Shown: piece after piece, positions 14,649 through 14,705 of the stretch
How the letters are laid out: each line of letters opens with the position of its first letter
Numbering within the stretch: the stretch's first letter is position 1
NCBI GenBank assembly: GCA_910584035.1
Contig: CAJTZR010000041.1
Location: 1 to 14,705, forward strand
Length of the DNA: 14,705 nt
Source of the DNA: an uncultured Christensenella sp.
GTDB lineage: Bacteria > Bacillota > Clostridia > Christensenellales > UBA3700
Direction of reading: 5' to 3'
Program-made: the position numbers and the translations under genes
The notes under the pieces: model-generated
Databases searched by the model: none
What the model was told of the DNA's origin: nothing
Seen by the model: the letters and a program-made list of their open reading frames with translations, nothing else

Positions 14649-14705
14649 CTTAAATAAGCCTTTTCGGCTATGCTTTTGTAAGATTTTTGTTAACTTTATT
14701 TATGC

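Noticed and set aside
14650..14672. Short AGCC/GGCT hairpin as a terminator of a gene beyond the right edge
   Set aside because: The stem has only four pairs, so it is not distinguishable from chance.
1..14705. tRNA, rRNA, insertion sequence or prophage
   Set aside because: No cloverleaf-forming GC-rich stretch, transposase, integrase, terminal inverted repeat or phage structural gene was recognised on either strand.

Overview
The window is strongly AT-rich, with Shine-Dalgarno-led genes, long AT-rich gaps and Firmicutes-type families: an RqcP-like S4 protein, a HAAS-domain membrane protein, lipoproteins with short basic signal peptides, and a dockerin-bearing surface protein. This points to an anaerobic, probably gut- or rumen-associated member of Clostridia (Bacillota). 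The assignment is inferred from gene content only; no rRNA or tRNA gene was recognised.

Layout from left to right. Bases 1-77 hold a possible 3' end of an upstream gene and a strong hairpin terminator. Bases 464-3011 carry three minus-strand genes: a DUF1835-like protein, a polytopic membrane protein of YjdF/DUF2238 type, and nagB (glucosamine-6-phosphate deaminase). nagB has a clear promoter whose -10 box lies in a perfect 16-bp palindrome. Bases 3491-4624 encode a GT4-type glycosyltransferase on the plus strand with its own promoter and a distal terminator. At 5230-6195 (minus) is a lipoprotein that looks like a calcineurin-fold phosphoesterase with nearly all metal ligands replaced. A compact plus-strand operon follows (6522-8513): a permuted NlpC/P60-like protein, rqcP, and a fused ispDF, each overlapping the next by a few bases. 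A patch of diverged direct repeats separates it from a second plus-strand pair (8996-9983), a HAAS-domain membrane protein and a GNAT acetyltransferase. The right end (10423-14600, minus) holds two exported proteins: a GH18 lipoprotein with a discoidin-like N-terminal domain, and a large beta-helix protein ending in a dockerin.

The surface-glycan theme is an inference. The GH18 enzyme could release amino sugars from chitin, host glycans or wall material; NagB would feed glucosamine-6-phosphate into glycolysis; and the beta-helix/dockerin protein could bind polysaccharide or assemble with cohesins. The ispDF-rqcP operon is housekeeping (isoprenoid precursors and ribosome rescue). I see no mobile element, CRISPR array or phage genes. 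The best candidates for something unusual are the ligand-stripped phosphoesterase lipoprotein, the palindromic nagB operator, the half-degenerate dockerin and the diverged repeat patch.
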